From: Cupriavidus lacunae
GTDB lineage: Bacteria > Pseudomonadota > Gammaproteobacteria > Burkholderiales > Burkholderiaceae
DNA length: 64,000 bases
Assembly (NCBI RefSeq): GCF_003353055.1
Contig: NZ_QKWJ01000034.1
Location: forward strand, 1-64,000
Reading direction: 5' to 3'
The notes under the pieces were generated by a model that saw nothing but the letters and a program-made list of their open reading frames with translations, made no database searches and had not been told where the DNA came from. The position numbers and the translations under genes were made by a program. Positions 8,730-17,289 of the stretch are shown here, piece by piece. Numbering within the stretch: position 1 is the stretch's first letter; each line of letters starts with the position of its first letter.

Positions 8730-9904
8730 ACGAGATGGAGACAGGAGCTATGCAGCAAGACATGCCGCTGACGGGTATCCGGGTGATCGATTTCACCCAG
8801 GTCATGATGGGCCCGGTGTGCACGCAGACGCTGGCCGACTACGGCGCCGATGTGATCAAGATCGAGCGCAAGGGCGCAGGCGATCTGAGCCGCTCGACCT
8901 TCGAGCCGGTGGCGGGCACCGATAACCCGATTTTCTGCAGCCTGAACCGCAACAAGCGCAGCCTTGCGCTTGACCTGCGCGATCCGGCCGCGATGGCGCA
9001 AGTGAAAACGCTGATCGCCGGCGCGGACGTGGTCGTCAACAACTTCCGCGCTGGCGTGATGGAGCGCATGGGCCTGGGCTACGAGGCCTGCCGCGAACTC
9101 AACCCGCGCATCATCTACGCCGTCGGCACCGGCTTCGGCGAGAGCGGGCCCTACGCGCACAAGGGCGGGCAGGATGTCCTGGCGCAAGCCGTCAGCGGCG
9201 TCATGGCGCGCCGCGCCGACGAGTCGGTGCCGGTCTCGGTCTACCCGACGGCGCTGGCCGACTACTCGGCCGGCATGCATATGGTGCAGGGCGTGCTGCT
9301 GGCCTTGCTGCACCGCGCCCGCACCGGCGAGGGGCAGAAGATCAGCGTGTCGCTGTACAACTCCATGCTGGCAATGCAGATGCAGGAGGCGGCCATGATT
9401 ATGATGGAGGATTCGGAGGTCAACTGGGCCGCCATGCCGCTGTCCGGCGTGTTCGATACCCAGAGCGGGCCGCTGGTCATGGTCGGCGCCTTTAAGGAGA
9501 ATCCGCTGCGCGACATCTGCGCCGCACTCGAGCTCGAAGACTTGTCGGCCGATCCACGCTACTGCGATCTGAACCAGCAGTTCCGCAACAAGGCCACCTT
9601 GCAGGCCATGCTGCGCGAACGCTTTGCCGCCAATACGCGCGAGCACTGGCTGGCGCGCCTTGAAGCGCAGGACATCCTGTGCGCGCCGGTGCGCGACCTG
9701 CGCGAGGCACTGGTGGACCCGCAGACGCTGCATAACCAGATCCTGCTGGAAGGCCAGGGCGAAGGGCGGCCAGTCCGGTTCATCGGCAGCCCGATCAGCA
9801 TGTCGCGCGCGCACGTCAGCCTGCGCCGGGCGCCGCCGCGCCTGGGCCAGCACAATGACGAAGTTCTGGGCGAACTGGCCAGCGCAAAAGTGGAGGCAGC
9901 ATGA
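8726..9904 (+). CDS. CaiB/BaiF family (class III) CoA-transferase
   Basis: A 392-residue protein with the family N-terminus PLTGIRVIDFTQVMMGP, the conserved ADVVVNNFRAGVMERMGLGY region containing the loop before the active site, and the GFGESGP segment. Class III enzymes move CoA between acyl-CoA and free acids through a mixed anhydride on a conserved Asp. The ATG at 8726 overlaps the FAD gene stop (ATGA); alternative in-frame ATGs at 8750 and 8762 are possible and 8750 lies just after AGGAG, so the start is uncertain by up to 12 residues. In this operon it probably activates the imported acid as a CoA thioester for the enoyl-CoA hydratase encoded next. Confidence 0.87.
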   Translation: MNEMETGAMQQDMPLTGIRVIDFTQVMMGPVCTQTLADYGADVIKIERKGAGDLSRSTFEPVAGTDNPIFCSLNRNKRSLALDLRDPAAMAQVKTLIAGADVVVNNFRAGVMERMGLGYEACRELNPRIIYAVGTGFGESGPYAHKGGQDVLAQAVSGVMARRADESVPVSVYPTALADYSAGMHMVQGVLLALLHRARTGEGQKISVSLYNSMLAMQMQEAAMIMMEDSEVNWAAMPLSGVFDTQSGPLVMVGAFKENPLRDICAALELEDLSADPRYCDLNQQFRNKATLQAMLRERFAANTREHWLARLEAQDILCAPVRDLREALVDPQTLHNQILLEGQGEGRPVRFIGSPISMSRAHVSLRRAPPRLGQHNDEVLGELASAKVEAA

Positions 9905-10674
9905 GCGTCCATCTGCAAGTCGAGAACTATGTCGCCACGGTGACTCTGTCGCGCCCCGATGTGCTCAATGCGATCGACCTCGCCACCGAGGCCGAGCTGC
10001 AGCGTATCTGGACCGAGCTGGAAGGCCGCCGCGATGTGCGCGTGGTGGTGCTGACCGGTGAGGGCGAGCGTGCCTTCTGCGTCGGTGCCGACCTGAAGAA
10101 TCCTTCCACCACCGGCCTGGAGTACTGGGGCGCGGCGCGTCCCGGCGGCTTCGGCGGCATTGCCTTGCGCGAGTCGCTGAATGTGCCGGTGATCGCCCGT
10201 GTGAACGGCTTTGCGCTCGGAGGCGGCTTCGAGATGGTGCTGGGCTGCGATATCGTGGTGGCCTGCGAGGAGGCTAGTTTCGGCCTGCCCGAAGCCCTGG
10301 TCGGGCGCATGCCGCTGGACGGCGGCATGACCCTGCTGCAACGCCAGATCCCCTTCCGCAAGGCGATGGCGATGCTGCTGACGGGACAGCGCATGCCGGC
10401 ACGCGAAGCCGCCGAGATCGGCCTGATCAACGAGGTGGTTCCGCGCGCCGGGCTGGATGCGGCGGTGCAGCGTTGGGTCGACGCGCTGCTGGCCTGCGCG
10501 CCGCTGTCGCAGCAGGCCATCAAGCAGGTGGTGCGGCGCACCTCGACGCTGTCGCCCGCCGATGCGCAGGCGCTGCGCCTGCCGGCGCTGGTGACCGCGC
10601 TGCAGTCCGAGGACGCGCACGAAGGCGTGCTGGCCTTCCAGCAAAAACGCAAGCCTCAGTGGCGGGGTTGCTGA
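9901..10674 (+). CDS. Enoyl-CoA hydratase/isomerase (crotonase) family protein
   Basis: A 257-residue crotonase-fold protein. The oxyanion-hole segments are visible at CVGADLK (about residues 60-66) and GFALGGGFEMVLGCD (about 102-116), and the catalytic-helix region reads GLPEALVGRMPLDGG. One of the usual two glutamates appears as the E of FGLPE; the precise assignment would need an alignment. It could hydrate, isomerise or hydrolyse an unsaturated or cyclic acyl-CoA. It overlaps the CoA-transferase by four bases and the ferredoxin gene by one base, so it is translationally coupled in the operon. Confidence 0.87.
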   Translation: MSVHLQVENYVATVTLSRPDVLNAIDLATEAELQRIWTELEGRRDVRVVVLTGEGERAFCVGADLKNPSTTGLEYWGAARPGGFGGIALRESLNVPVIARVNGFALGGGFEMVLGCDIVVACEEASFGLPEALVGRMPLDGGMTLLQRQIPFRKAMAMLLTGQRMPAREAAEIGLINEVVPRAGLDAAVQRWVDALLACAPLSQQAIKQVVRRTSTLSPADAQALRLPALVTALQSEDAHEGVLAFQQKRKPQWRGC

Positions 10675-11030
10675 TGGCCTACGTCATTGCCTCGGGCTGC
10701 ATCGACGTCAAGGACGGCGCCTGCGTAAAATGCTGTCCGGTGGATTGCATCTATGAAGGCGGGCGCGCCCTCTATATCCACCCGGACGAATGCATCAGTT
10801 GCGGGGTGTGTGTGTCGGTGTGCCCGACTGAAGCGATCTATGAAGATGTGGAATTGCCGCCGGCCGAAGCGGCATTTGCCGAAATCAACCGCGATTTCTT
10901 TGCCATCGGGGTGAGCGGCATCGGCTCGCCAGGCGGTGCCGACTATGTCGGGCCGGTCGCTTGCGACCATCCTCTGGTGGCGGCGTATCCGGTCAGGGCG
11001 GCGGCCACGGCGGCCAGGGAAGGGCACTAG
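10674..11030 (+). CDS. 7Fe-type ferredoxin (3Fe-4S plus 4Fe-4S)
   Basis: A 118-residue protein. Cysteines at 9, 17, 20, 21, 25, 40, 43, 46 and 50 match the spacing of Azotobacter FdI-type ferredoxins: Cys9, Cys17 and Cys50 would hold a 3Fe-4S cluster and Cys21, Cys40, Cys43 and Cys46 a 4Fe-4S cluster. Cys20 is an additional residue. The IYEGGRALYIHPDECI segment is typical of the family. The start at 10674 overlaps the hydratase TGA. It is the last gene of the importer/CoA operon and probably carries electrons to or from the FAD oxidoreductase four genes earlier. Confidence 0.87.
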   Translation: MAYVIASGCIDVKDGACVKCCPVDCIYEGGRALYIHPDECISCGVCVSVCPTEAIYEDVELPPAEAAFAEINRDFFAIGVSGIGSPGGADYVGPVACDHPLVAAYPVRAAATAAREGH

Positions 11031-11068
11031 GCCGGGGGCGCCGACATCGTGATTCGAGGGAAGAGGTC

Positions 11069-11983
11069 ATGCACGCCAGCATTCTGAAGTACTTCGTCGA
11101 GGTCGCACGCTGTGGATCGATCCGCAAGGCTGCGCAAAATCTGTACGTCGCGTCGAGCGCAGTCAACCGGCAGATCCTCAAGCTCGAAGCTGAAATGGGT
11201 ACTGACCTGTTCGACCGCCTGCCCAACGGCATCCGCCTGAATGCCGCGGGGGAGCGGATGTTGCTGCATATCCGCGCGACGCTGAACGACTTCCACCTGA
11301 TGCGCAGCGAACTCGACGAACTCAAGGACGAGCGCAAGGGTCACGTGTCGGTGGCGGCGATGGATTCGCTGTTTGTCGATTTCCTGCCGGCCGCCGTGGA
11401 GGATTTCTCAGAGCTTTACCCGGCCGTGACATACGCTATCGCAGCGGTCACGCCGTGGGACGTGGCGCCCAAGGTTCTGGGCGGCGAATACGATGTCGGC
11501 GTCACCTTCATCGCCAAGCTGCCCGCGGGACTGGACGTGGTGGCGCAGGTGGCCCTGCCTCCTGGCGTGGTGATGGCCTCCTCGCATCCCCTGGCCAAGC
11601 TGGAGCGCCTGAACTTTGCCGACTGCCGCAACCATGCCTTCCTGCGTCTGGAGGGACGCTCGCCGATGCAGGGCGTAGTCTCGCCCAGGTTTGCCGAGTT
11701 TTGGGAGATGCTGACGCCCAGTGTCACCTGCAATTCGACTACCTTGCTCAAGCGGCTGGTGGCCTCGGGGCGCGGCATTTCGTTCTTCTCGAAGCTGGCC
11801 TTCCTCGAAGAAATCGAAAAGGGCGAAGTGGTCTGGCGTCCGTTCGACGAGCCCAATGTCAACGCGCTCAGAGTTGGCATCATCGTACCGAACCAGCGTG
11901 CGCTGTCCAACGTCACCCATGAGTTTGTCAAAGGCATCGCGCACCGCCTGAAACAGGTGGAGTTGTCCTTGCTCGATACCTGA
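11069..11983 (+). CDS. LysR family transcriptional regulator
   Basis: A 304-residue protein with an N-terminal winged helix-turn-helix (about residues 4-62, containing GSIRKAAQNLYVASSAVNRQI) and a C-terminal effector-binding domain. The start at 11069 is supported by AAGAGG just upstream. It lies 38 bases after the ferredoxin gene in the same direction, so it may be co-transcribed with the operon it probably controls; LysR genes are more often divergent. The repeats at 4502-4554 are candidate binding sites. The inducer is presumably the imported acid or a CoA derivative of it. Confidence 0.87.
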   Translation: MHASILKYFVEVARCGSIRKAAQNLYVASSAVNRQILKLEAEMGTDLFDRLPNGIRLNAAGERMLLHIRATLNDFHLMRSELDELKDERKGHVSVAAMDSLFVDFLPAAVEDFSELYPAVTYAIAAVTPWDVAPKVLGGEYDVGVTFIAKLPAGLDVVAQVALPPGVVMASSHPLAKLERLNFADCRNHAFLRLEGRSPMQGVVSPRFAEFWEMLTPSVTCNSTTLLKRLVASGRGISFFSKLAFLEEIEKGEVVWRPFDEPNVNALRVGIIVPNQRALSNVTHEFVKGIAHRLKQVELSLLDT

Positions 11984-11985
11984 GC

Positions 11986-12003
11986 GCCGGACCCCGGTCC
12001 GGC
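11986..12003 (+). terminator. Hairpin directly after the LysR gene
   Basis: The arms GCCGGACC and GGTCCGGC flank a CC loop, three bases after the LysR stop. There is no following T-tract. It may end the long operon or be Rho-assisted. Confidence 0.45.
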
Positions 12004-12105
12004 ACCTCGATCCAGTCCGACAGTTTGTCAGCAGCTTTCCCGCGCGGGCGGGAGAGGGGACGGCTGTCGTCCGATTCATGCATCCGAAACAGGAACGAAA
12101 ACCGA

Positions 12106-13536
12106 ATGAAGCAAAACTATATTGCCGGCCAATGGCTGGATGGCGTCACCAGTGCCGCCAACATCAATCCGTCCGACACCACGGACATCATCGACCACTA
12201 CGCCCAGGCCGACGCCGCCCAGGCGGGCGAAGCCATCACGGCCGCCCACGCGGCCGCGCCGCTGTGGGCGCGCAGCACGCCGCAGCAACGCGCCGACGCG
12301 CTCGACAAGATCGGCAGCGAGATCCTGGCGCGCCGCGAAGAACTCGGCGCGCTGCTCTCGCGCGAGGAAGGCAAGACCTTGCCGGAGGGCATCGGCGAGG
12401 TCACGCGCGCCGGAAATATCTTCAAGTTCTTTGCCGGCGAAGCGTTGCGCCAGCGTGGCGACAAGCTGGCCTCGGTACGCCCCGGGGTGGAGATCGAGGT
12501 TACGCGCGAGCCGGTGGGCACGGTCGGGATCATCGCGCCGTGGAACTTTCCGATGGCCATCCCGGCCTGGAAGATCGCCCCCGCGCTGGCGTTTGGCAAC
12601 GCAGTGGTGTTCAAGCCGGCGGAACTGGTGCCGGGCTGTGCCTGGGCACTGGCGGAAATCATCAGTCGTGCGGGGTTGCCCGCGGGTACGTTCAACCTGC
12701 TGATGGGCCGCGGCTCGCAAGTCGGCCAGGCCATGCTTGACGACCGGCGCATCGACGCGATTTCGTTCACCGGCTCAGTTGCCACCGGCACCCGCGTGGC
12801 CCAGGCTGCCGCGCAGCGTCTGGCCAAGGTCCAGCTCGAGATGGGCGGCAAGAACCCGATGGTAGTGCTCAATGATGCAGACCTGGACTTGGCAGTGGAA
12901 TGCGCGGTGCAGAGTGCGTTCTTTTCCACCGGCCAGCGCTGTACGGCATCGAGCCGGCTCATCGTGGAGGAAGGCATTTACGCGCGCTTTATCAAGCGCA
13001 TGCAGGAGCGCACCGTGGCGCTCAGGATCGACCATGCACTCACCGCCGGCACCGATATTGGCCCTGTGGCCAGCGCCGACCAGCTCGAGCAGGACTTGCG
13101 CTATCTCGCCATCGGGCAGCAGGAAGGTGCTCGCCTGGTGTGCGGCGGCGAGATGGTGACGCGCGCCACGCCGGGACACTATCTGACGCCGGCAATCTTT
13201 GGGGATTGCAGCAACGAAATGCGCATCTGCCGCGAAGAGATCTTTGGACCGGTCGCTGCCGTGATCCCGGCCAGAGACTATGAGCATGCCCTCGAGCTTG
13301 CCAACGACACCGAGTTCGGCCTTGCCACTGGCATCTGTTCCACCTCGCTCAAGCACGTGCAGCACTTCAAGCGGAACGCGCAGGCCGGTATGGTGATGGT
13401 CAATGTGCCCACCGCGGGCGTTGACTACCACGTGCCATTCGGTGGTCGCAAGGGCTCCAGCTTGGGGCCGCGCGAGCAAGGCAGCTACGCGGCCGAGTTC
13501 TACACGACGGTGAAAACGGCCTACGTGGCGGGCTGA
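12106..13536 (+). CDS. NAD(P)-dependent aldehyde dehydrogenase, probably alpha-ketoglutarate semialdehyde dehydrogenase
   Basis: A 476-residue ALDH-superfamily enzyme. Catalytic Cys279 (in TGQRCTAS), general base Glu245 (in LEMGGKN), Asn147 (in APWNFPM) and Lys170 (in VFKPAE) are all present. The whole-protein pattern, including the N-terminus NYIAGQWLDG and the C-terminal GVDYHVPFGGRKGSS, resembles 2,5-dioxovalerate (alpha-ketoglutarate semialdehyde) dehydrogenases, which give 2-oxoglutarate in the oxidative degradation of pentoses and aldaric acids. Succinate-semialdehyde dehydrogenase is the alternative. The start at 12106 was chosen because homology begins there. It follows a LysR gene and is convergent with a histidine kinase. 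It could serve the sugar-acid genes near 53-63 kb. Confidence 0.8.
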   Translation: MKQNYIAGQWLDGVTSAANINPSDTTDIIDHYAQADAAQAGEAITAAHAAAPLWARSTPQQRADALDKIGSEILARREELGALLSREEGKTLPEGIGEVTRAGNIFKFFAGEALRQRGDKLASVRPGVEIEVTREPVGTVGIIAPWNFPMAIPAWKIAPALAFGNAVVFKPAELVPGCAWALAEIISRAGLPAGTFNLLMGRGSQVGQAMLDDRRIDAISFTGSVATGTRVAQAAAQRLAKVQLEMGGKNPMVVLNDADLDLAVECAVQSAFFSTGQRCTASSRLIVEEGIYARFIKRMQERTVALRIDHALTAGTDIGPVASADQLEQDLRYLAIGQQEGARLVCGGEMVTRATPGHYLTPAIFGDCSNEMRICREEIFGPVAAVIPARDYEHALELANDTEFGLATGICSTSLKHVQHFKRNAQAGMVMVNVPTAGVDYHVPFGGRKGSSLGPREQGSYAAEFYTTVKTAYVAG

Positions 13537-13594
13537 GCGAAACCTCCTTGGACGAGGCCTTCGCACGCAAAAAGTGACTCCAAAACCCGCACCA

Positions 13595-13609
13595 TTGCGT
13601 CAAACGCAA
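13595..13609. terminator. Small hairpin between convergent genes
   Basis: The arms TTGCGT and ACGCAA flank CAA, in the 102-base space between the convergent aldehyde dehydrogenase and histidine kinase genes. It could work in both directions. It is short and has no T-tract, so the evidence is weak. Confidence 0.25.
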
Positions 13610-13638
13610 GCCGCCACCGCCCCCGTTTCGTTGACGCA

Positions 13639-15009
13639 TCACGCTCCTGGGGAAGAGAGGATCAGCGTTGCCCGCAACCCGGGGTGATTGTCGGTCAGCT
13701 CGAGGGCGCCGCCATGCAGCCTTGCAACGGCGGCCACGAGGCTGAGCCCCAGTCCCACACCCGGGGTACTGCGGCTTGCGTCGCCGCGGTAGAAGCGTTC
13801 GAGAACCTTTTGCTTCTCGCCATCGGGGATGCCCGGCCCATCATCCGACACGGAGATGACGACTGCCCCGTCGGCGCGGCGCGACGCCTCGACGGTGATC
13901 GTCCCGCGCTGCTGGGCATACTTGAGCGCGTTGTCGATCAGGTTCCCGACCGCCTGCGCCAGCAACAGGGGATCGCCAGCGAGCGGGAGCGGCCCGGACG
14001 ACGCGAAAGACAAGGCGACCCCCTGGAGTTCCGCCACAGGCTGATAGAATTCGGCGGCTTCGCCAGCCACGGCGGCAGCATCGACCTCGACGAATCCGGA
14101 GCGACGGGTGCCGGAATCAATCTCCGCCAGGCGCAGCAGCGCGTTGAAGATTCCCATGACGCGATCTACGTCGGCGATGGCGCTGTCGATCTCGGCAAAG
14201 GTCTGTTCCGGGCGAGGCCGGGTCACCGACAACTCTTCCAGGCGGGAACGCAATTCCGCCAGCGGAGTGCGCAGATCGTGCGCGATCGAATTGGACACGT
14301 TCCGGATGCCATCGACCAGGTGCTCGATCTGGTCGAGCATGCGGTTCTCGGTCTCTACGAGCGTGTTGAGTTCGCTTTCGCCGCCGTAAGCCGGCAACCG
14401 GTGTGCGAGATTTCCCTGAATGATGGCGGCGGCCGCCTGGTTGATGTCGTGCACCTTCGAGAGCAGCGTGCGACGGACCAGTAGCCCGCCCGCTACGCCG
14501 AGCAGCAGGACCATGCCGGCCGCGCCCGCCAGTGCGGACATGAACAGCGCCTCGAGCTGTTCAAAGCGGCTGACGTCCCGCCCCAATAACAGGTGATAGC
14601 CCCCGGGAAGTACCTGGTGGATCAGTACGGCTCTTACCACCCGCTTGCCTATGTCGATTGACGCTGCGTGCATGCCGGTCGATACGGGAACCTCGCGGGG
14701 CCATGCCGGCAAATTGCCGGCAAGCTTCGCCAGTGCCGGATCGGTGAACAGGAGGATGGTGATTTCGGCGTCATCAAGTTGCCCGCCGACGCGGGATTCA
14801 ATGGCCGTGGCCAGCGCATCGGGTCCGTGCCTGGCAAAGAGATCTGCCATGTTCCGCGCATCGGCCTGCAGCCTTTCGGTGCGACTCTGCTCGATGGTGT
14901 TGTGCCAGGCGTATAAGAGCGGTGTGGCAAACAGGGTAAGCACGACCAGGCTCACGGCAACATAGCCAAGCCCAACATTCAGTGCTGAAAAGCGCAGGCG
15001 CTTAATCAT
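13639..15009 (-). CDS. Sensor histidine kinase of the RND efflux cluster
   Basis: A 456-residue membrane kinase. Transmembrane segments lie at about 10-33 and 157-178 with a periplasmic sensor domain between them. A HAMP linker is followed by the phosphoacceptor His244 (SIAHDLRTPL) and an HATPase domain with N-box GNLIDNALKYA and G-box SDDGPGIPDG. It overlaps the upstream response-regulator gene by eight bases, so the two are co-translated. Both lie downstream of, and in the same direction as, an RND efflux operon, which suggests they control that pump. The signal could be a cationic compound, drug or envelope stress. Confidence 0.88.
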   Translation of the reverse strand: MIKRLRFSALNVGLGYVAVSLVVLTLFATPLLYAWHNTIEQSRTERLQADARNMADLFARHGPDALATAIESRVGGQLDDAEITILLFTDPALAKLAGNLPAWPREVPVSTGMHAASIDIGKRVVRAVLIHQVLPGGYHLLLGRDVSRFEQLEALFMSALAGAAGMVLLLGVAGGLLVRRTLLSKVHDINQAAAAIIQGNLAHRLPAYGGESELNTLVETENRMLDQIEHLVDGIRNVSNSIAHDLRTPLAELRSRLEELSVTRPRPEQTFAEIDSAIADVDRVMGIFNALLRLAEIDSGTRRSGFVEVDAAAVAGEAAEFYQPVAELQGVALSFASSGPLPLAGDPLLLAQAVGNLIDNALKYAQQRGTITVEASRRADGAVVISVSDDGPGIPDGEKQKVLERFYRGDASRSTPGVGLGLSLVAAVARLHGGALELTDNHPGLRATLILSSPGA

Positions 15010-15682
15010 CTGCCGTCAGCATGTAGCCGGCGTTGCGAATGGTCCGCAGCAACTGACGTCCGCTGCCGTCGTCGATCTTCTGGCGCAGCTTGCTTACGTG
15101 GACGTCGATGACATTGGTCTGCGGGTCGAAATGGTAGTCCCACACGTTTTCAAGCAGCATGGTTCGTGTCACGACCTGGTTGGCGTGGCGCATCAGGTAT
15201 TCGAGCAGCTTGAATTCTCGCGGCTGGAGCGCGACGGCCTTGCCCGCCCGCGTGACCTTATGGGAAAGCAGGTCCATGGAGAGGTCGCCCAGCGTAAGCG
15301 TGGTCTCGGCCCGGCCCTCCTGCGAGCGCCGCAGCAGGGCGTCGAGGCGCGCCAGCAGTTCGCCGAAGGCGAAGGGCTTGACCAGGTAGTCGTCACCGCC
15401 GCTCTTGAGACCCCGGATGCGATCGTCCACATCGGCGAGGGCGCTCAGGATCAGGATGGGGACCTTGCTTCCGGTCCTGCGCAACGCCTCGATGATCGCC
15501 AGGCCGTCGATGCCGCCGGGCAGCATTCGATCCATGATGATCGCATCATAGGGCTCGCTCGCGGCGAGGAACATGCCGTCGCGGCCGTTGTCGGCGTGAT
15601 CTGCGGTATGTCCCGCTTCGCTCAATCCCTTCCTGAGGAATTGGGCGACGCGCTCGTTGTCCTCGACGATCAGTAGTTTCAT
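15002..15682 (-). CDS. OmpR/PhoB family response regulator
   Basis: A 226-residue protein with a receiver domain (Asp8 acidic pocket, phosphoacceptor Asp51 in IIMDRMLPGG, conserved Lys in VKPFAFGELL) and a C-terminal winged-helix DNA-binding domain ending RTIRNAGYMLTADD. The kinase gene overlaps its 3' end. The 148-base gap to the outer-membrane gene upstream could hold its own promoter. Likely target: the RND operon starting at 21692 and possibly its own gene. Confidence 0.9.
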   Translation of the reverse strand: MKLLIVEDNERVAQFLRKGLSEAGHTADHADNGRDGMFLAASEPYDAIIMDRMLPGGIDGLAIIEALRRTGSKVPILILSALADVDDRIRGLKSGGDDYLVKPFAFGELLARLDALLRRSQEGRAETTLTLGDLSMDLLSHKVTRAGKAVALQPREFKLLEYLMRHANQVVTRTMLLENVWDYHFDPQTNVIDVHVSKLRQKIDDGSGRQLLRTIRNAGYMLTADD

Positions 15683-15830
15683 GATAGGTCCGGCTTCGCC
15701 ATTGTGATTGCGGGGGACTTCGCCCGCGCAAAAGCAGGTCTCCAGGCATGCCCTGGTGAAATATTAGGCATAGCGTGATCGGGTTGCCAGCCTCCCGGCG
15801 ATCTGGCCGTCCATCCTGACAATTCCGGGA

Positions 15831-17288
15831 TTATGAGACACTTTCCGCCTGCCGCGGCGCATCGCCGGTGCGCTGGATCCAGCCACCGCCGAGCGAGCGA
15901 TACAGGTCGACAAGGCTGGTCAGGCGGTTCAGCCGTGTCGTGACCAGTGCCAGTTGCGCGTTGTACAAGTCGGTCTGCGCGGTCAGCACGCTCAGGTAGC
16001 TGTCGGTGCCGCTCGTGTAGAGCATGTTGGCCAGTTCCAGCCGGCGCTGCTGGGTATCGGTGTAGCGCTGCTGTGCCGCCAGCTGATTGTCATAGGTGCC
16101 GCGCGCCGCCAGCCCGTCGGCAACCTCGCGGAACGCGGTCTGGACGGCCTTTTCGTATTGCTCGATGCCGATGTCCTTCTGGACCGTCGCAACATCCAGG
16201 TTGGCCTGGTTCGCGCCAGCGGTAAAGATCGGCATGAGCAGCGAGGGAACGAAGGACCATGCGCTGGACCCGCCTGAAAACAGGCCACCGAGTGCCGCGC
16301 TGGCCGTGCCCAGAGTGCCGGTCAGCGAGATGCGCGGAAAGAATGCCGCACGCGCGGCGCCGATGTTCGCATTCTCCGAGCGCAGGGCCGCCTCGGCCTG
16401 CAGGATGTCGGGGCGGCGTTGCAGCAGATCCGATGGCAGTCCTGCCGGAATATCGGTAAGGACAGGCTGGGCGCCGAGCCTGACGGGGGCAGGCAGGTCG
16501 GGTGGCAGCGGCTGGCCGACCAGCAGAACCAGCGCATTTTCGGCCTGCGCGCGCAAGCGGACCTGGGCGGCGTAATTTGCCTGTGCCTGCTCGACGGTGG
16601 TCTCCGACAGCCGCAGGTCCAGTTCGGACGCAATGCCTGTGTCGAACTGCAGCTTCACGATCTTGTAGGCTGCCTGCGCGGTCTCCAGAGTGCTCTGCGT
16701 CACCGCGAGCTGCTCATCGTAAGCGAGCGTGGTCAGGTACTGGTCCGCGATCTCGGACACCAGCAGGATCTCGGCCGCCTGGCGCGCGTAGGCACTTGCC
16801 AGGTACTGCTCGAACGCCGCATCCGAGAGGCTGCGCAGGCGGTCGAAGAAATCAATCTCCCAGGACGCCGAAACCCCCACCGAATAGTTGCGGGTGGTGT
16901 TCGCGCCGGTGCCAGAACGGCTGGTCGAGGTGCCCGTGGCCGACGCGCTCGCGCCGGCGTCCACCTGTGGGAACATTGCCGCGTGCTGGATGCGGTATTG
17001 CGCCTGGACTTTTTCGACGTTCAGTACCGCGACGCGCAGATCCCGGTTGTTGCGCAGTGCGAGCTCAACCAGCCGCTGTAGGCGGGGATCGGCCAGGAAG
17101 TCGCGCCAGCCGATGTCCGCGGCCGGCAGTGTTGCACCGCCTGTCCCGGCAGAATCGGTCTTGTAGGCCTCGCCGGCGGGGAAAGCGGCCGACACCGGCG
17201 CCGCCGGTCGCTGGTAGACCGGCTGCAGCGAGCAGCCGGCGGCAAGGGTCACGAGCAGTGCACTGGCGGCAGATCTGTATCGCTTCAT
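15831..17288 (-). CDS. Outer membrane efflux lipoprotein, NodT/OprM family
   Basis: A 485-residue TolC-like channel. The signal peptide ends in a lipobox (VTLAAGC at about residues 13-19), so the mature protein is lipid-anchored at that Cys and inserted in the outer membrane. Two repeated OEP domains follow, with the typical motif SWEIDFFDRLRSLSDAAFEQYLAS and its second-half counterpart. The start at 17288 is used because it leaves a short lipoprotein signal; a longer upstream frame is not plausible. It begins one base after the stop codon of the RND pump, so the three efflux genes are one operon. Confidence 0.9.
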   Translation of the reverse strand: MKRYRSAASALLVTLAAGCSLQPVYQRPAAPVSAAFPAGEAYKTDSAGTGGATLPAADIGWRDFLADPRLQRLVELALRNNRDLRVAVLNVEKVQAQYRIQHAAMFPQVDAGASASATGTSTSRSGTGANTTRNYSVGVSASWEIDFFDRLRSLSDAAFEQYLASAYARQAAEILLVSEIADQYLTTLAYDEQLAVTQSTLETAQAAYKIVKLQFDTGIASELDLRLSETTVEQAQANYAAQVRLRAQAENALVLLVGQPLPPDLPAPVRLGAQPVLTDIPAGLPSDLLQRRPDILQAEAALRSENANIGAARAAFFPRISLTGTLGTASAALGGLFSGGSSAWSFVPSLLMPIFTAGANQANLDVATVQKDIGIEQYEKAVQTAFREVADGLAARGTYDNQLAAQQRYTDTQQRRLELANMLYTSGTDSYLSVLTAQTDLYNAQLALVTTRLNRLTSLVDLYRSLGGGWIQRTGDAPRQAESVS

Positions 17289-17289
17289 G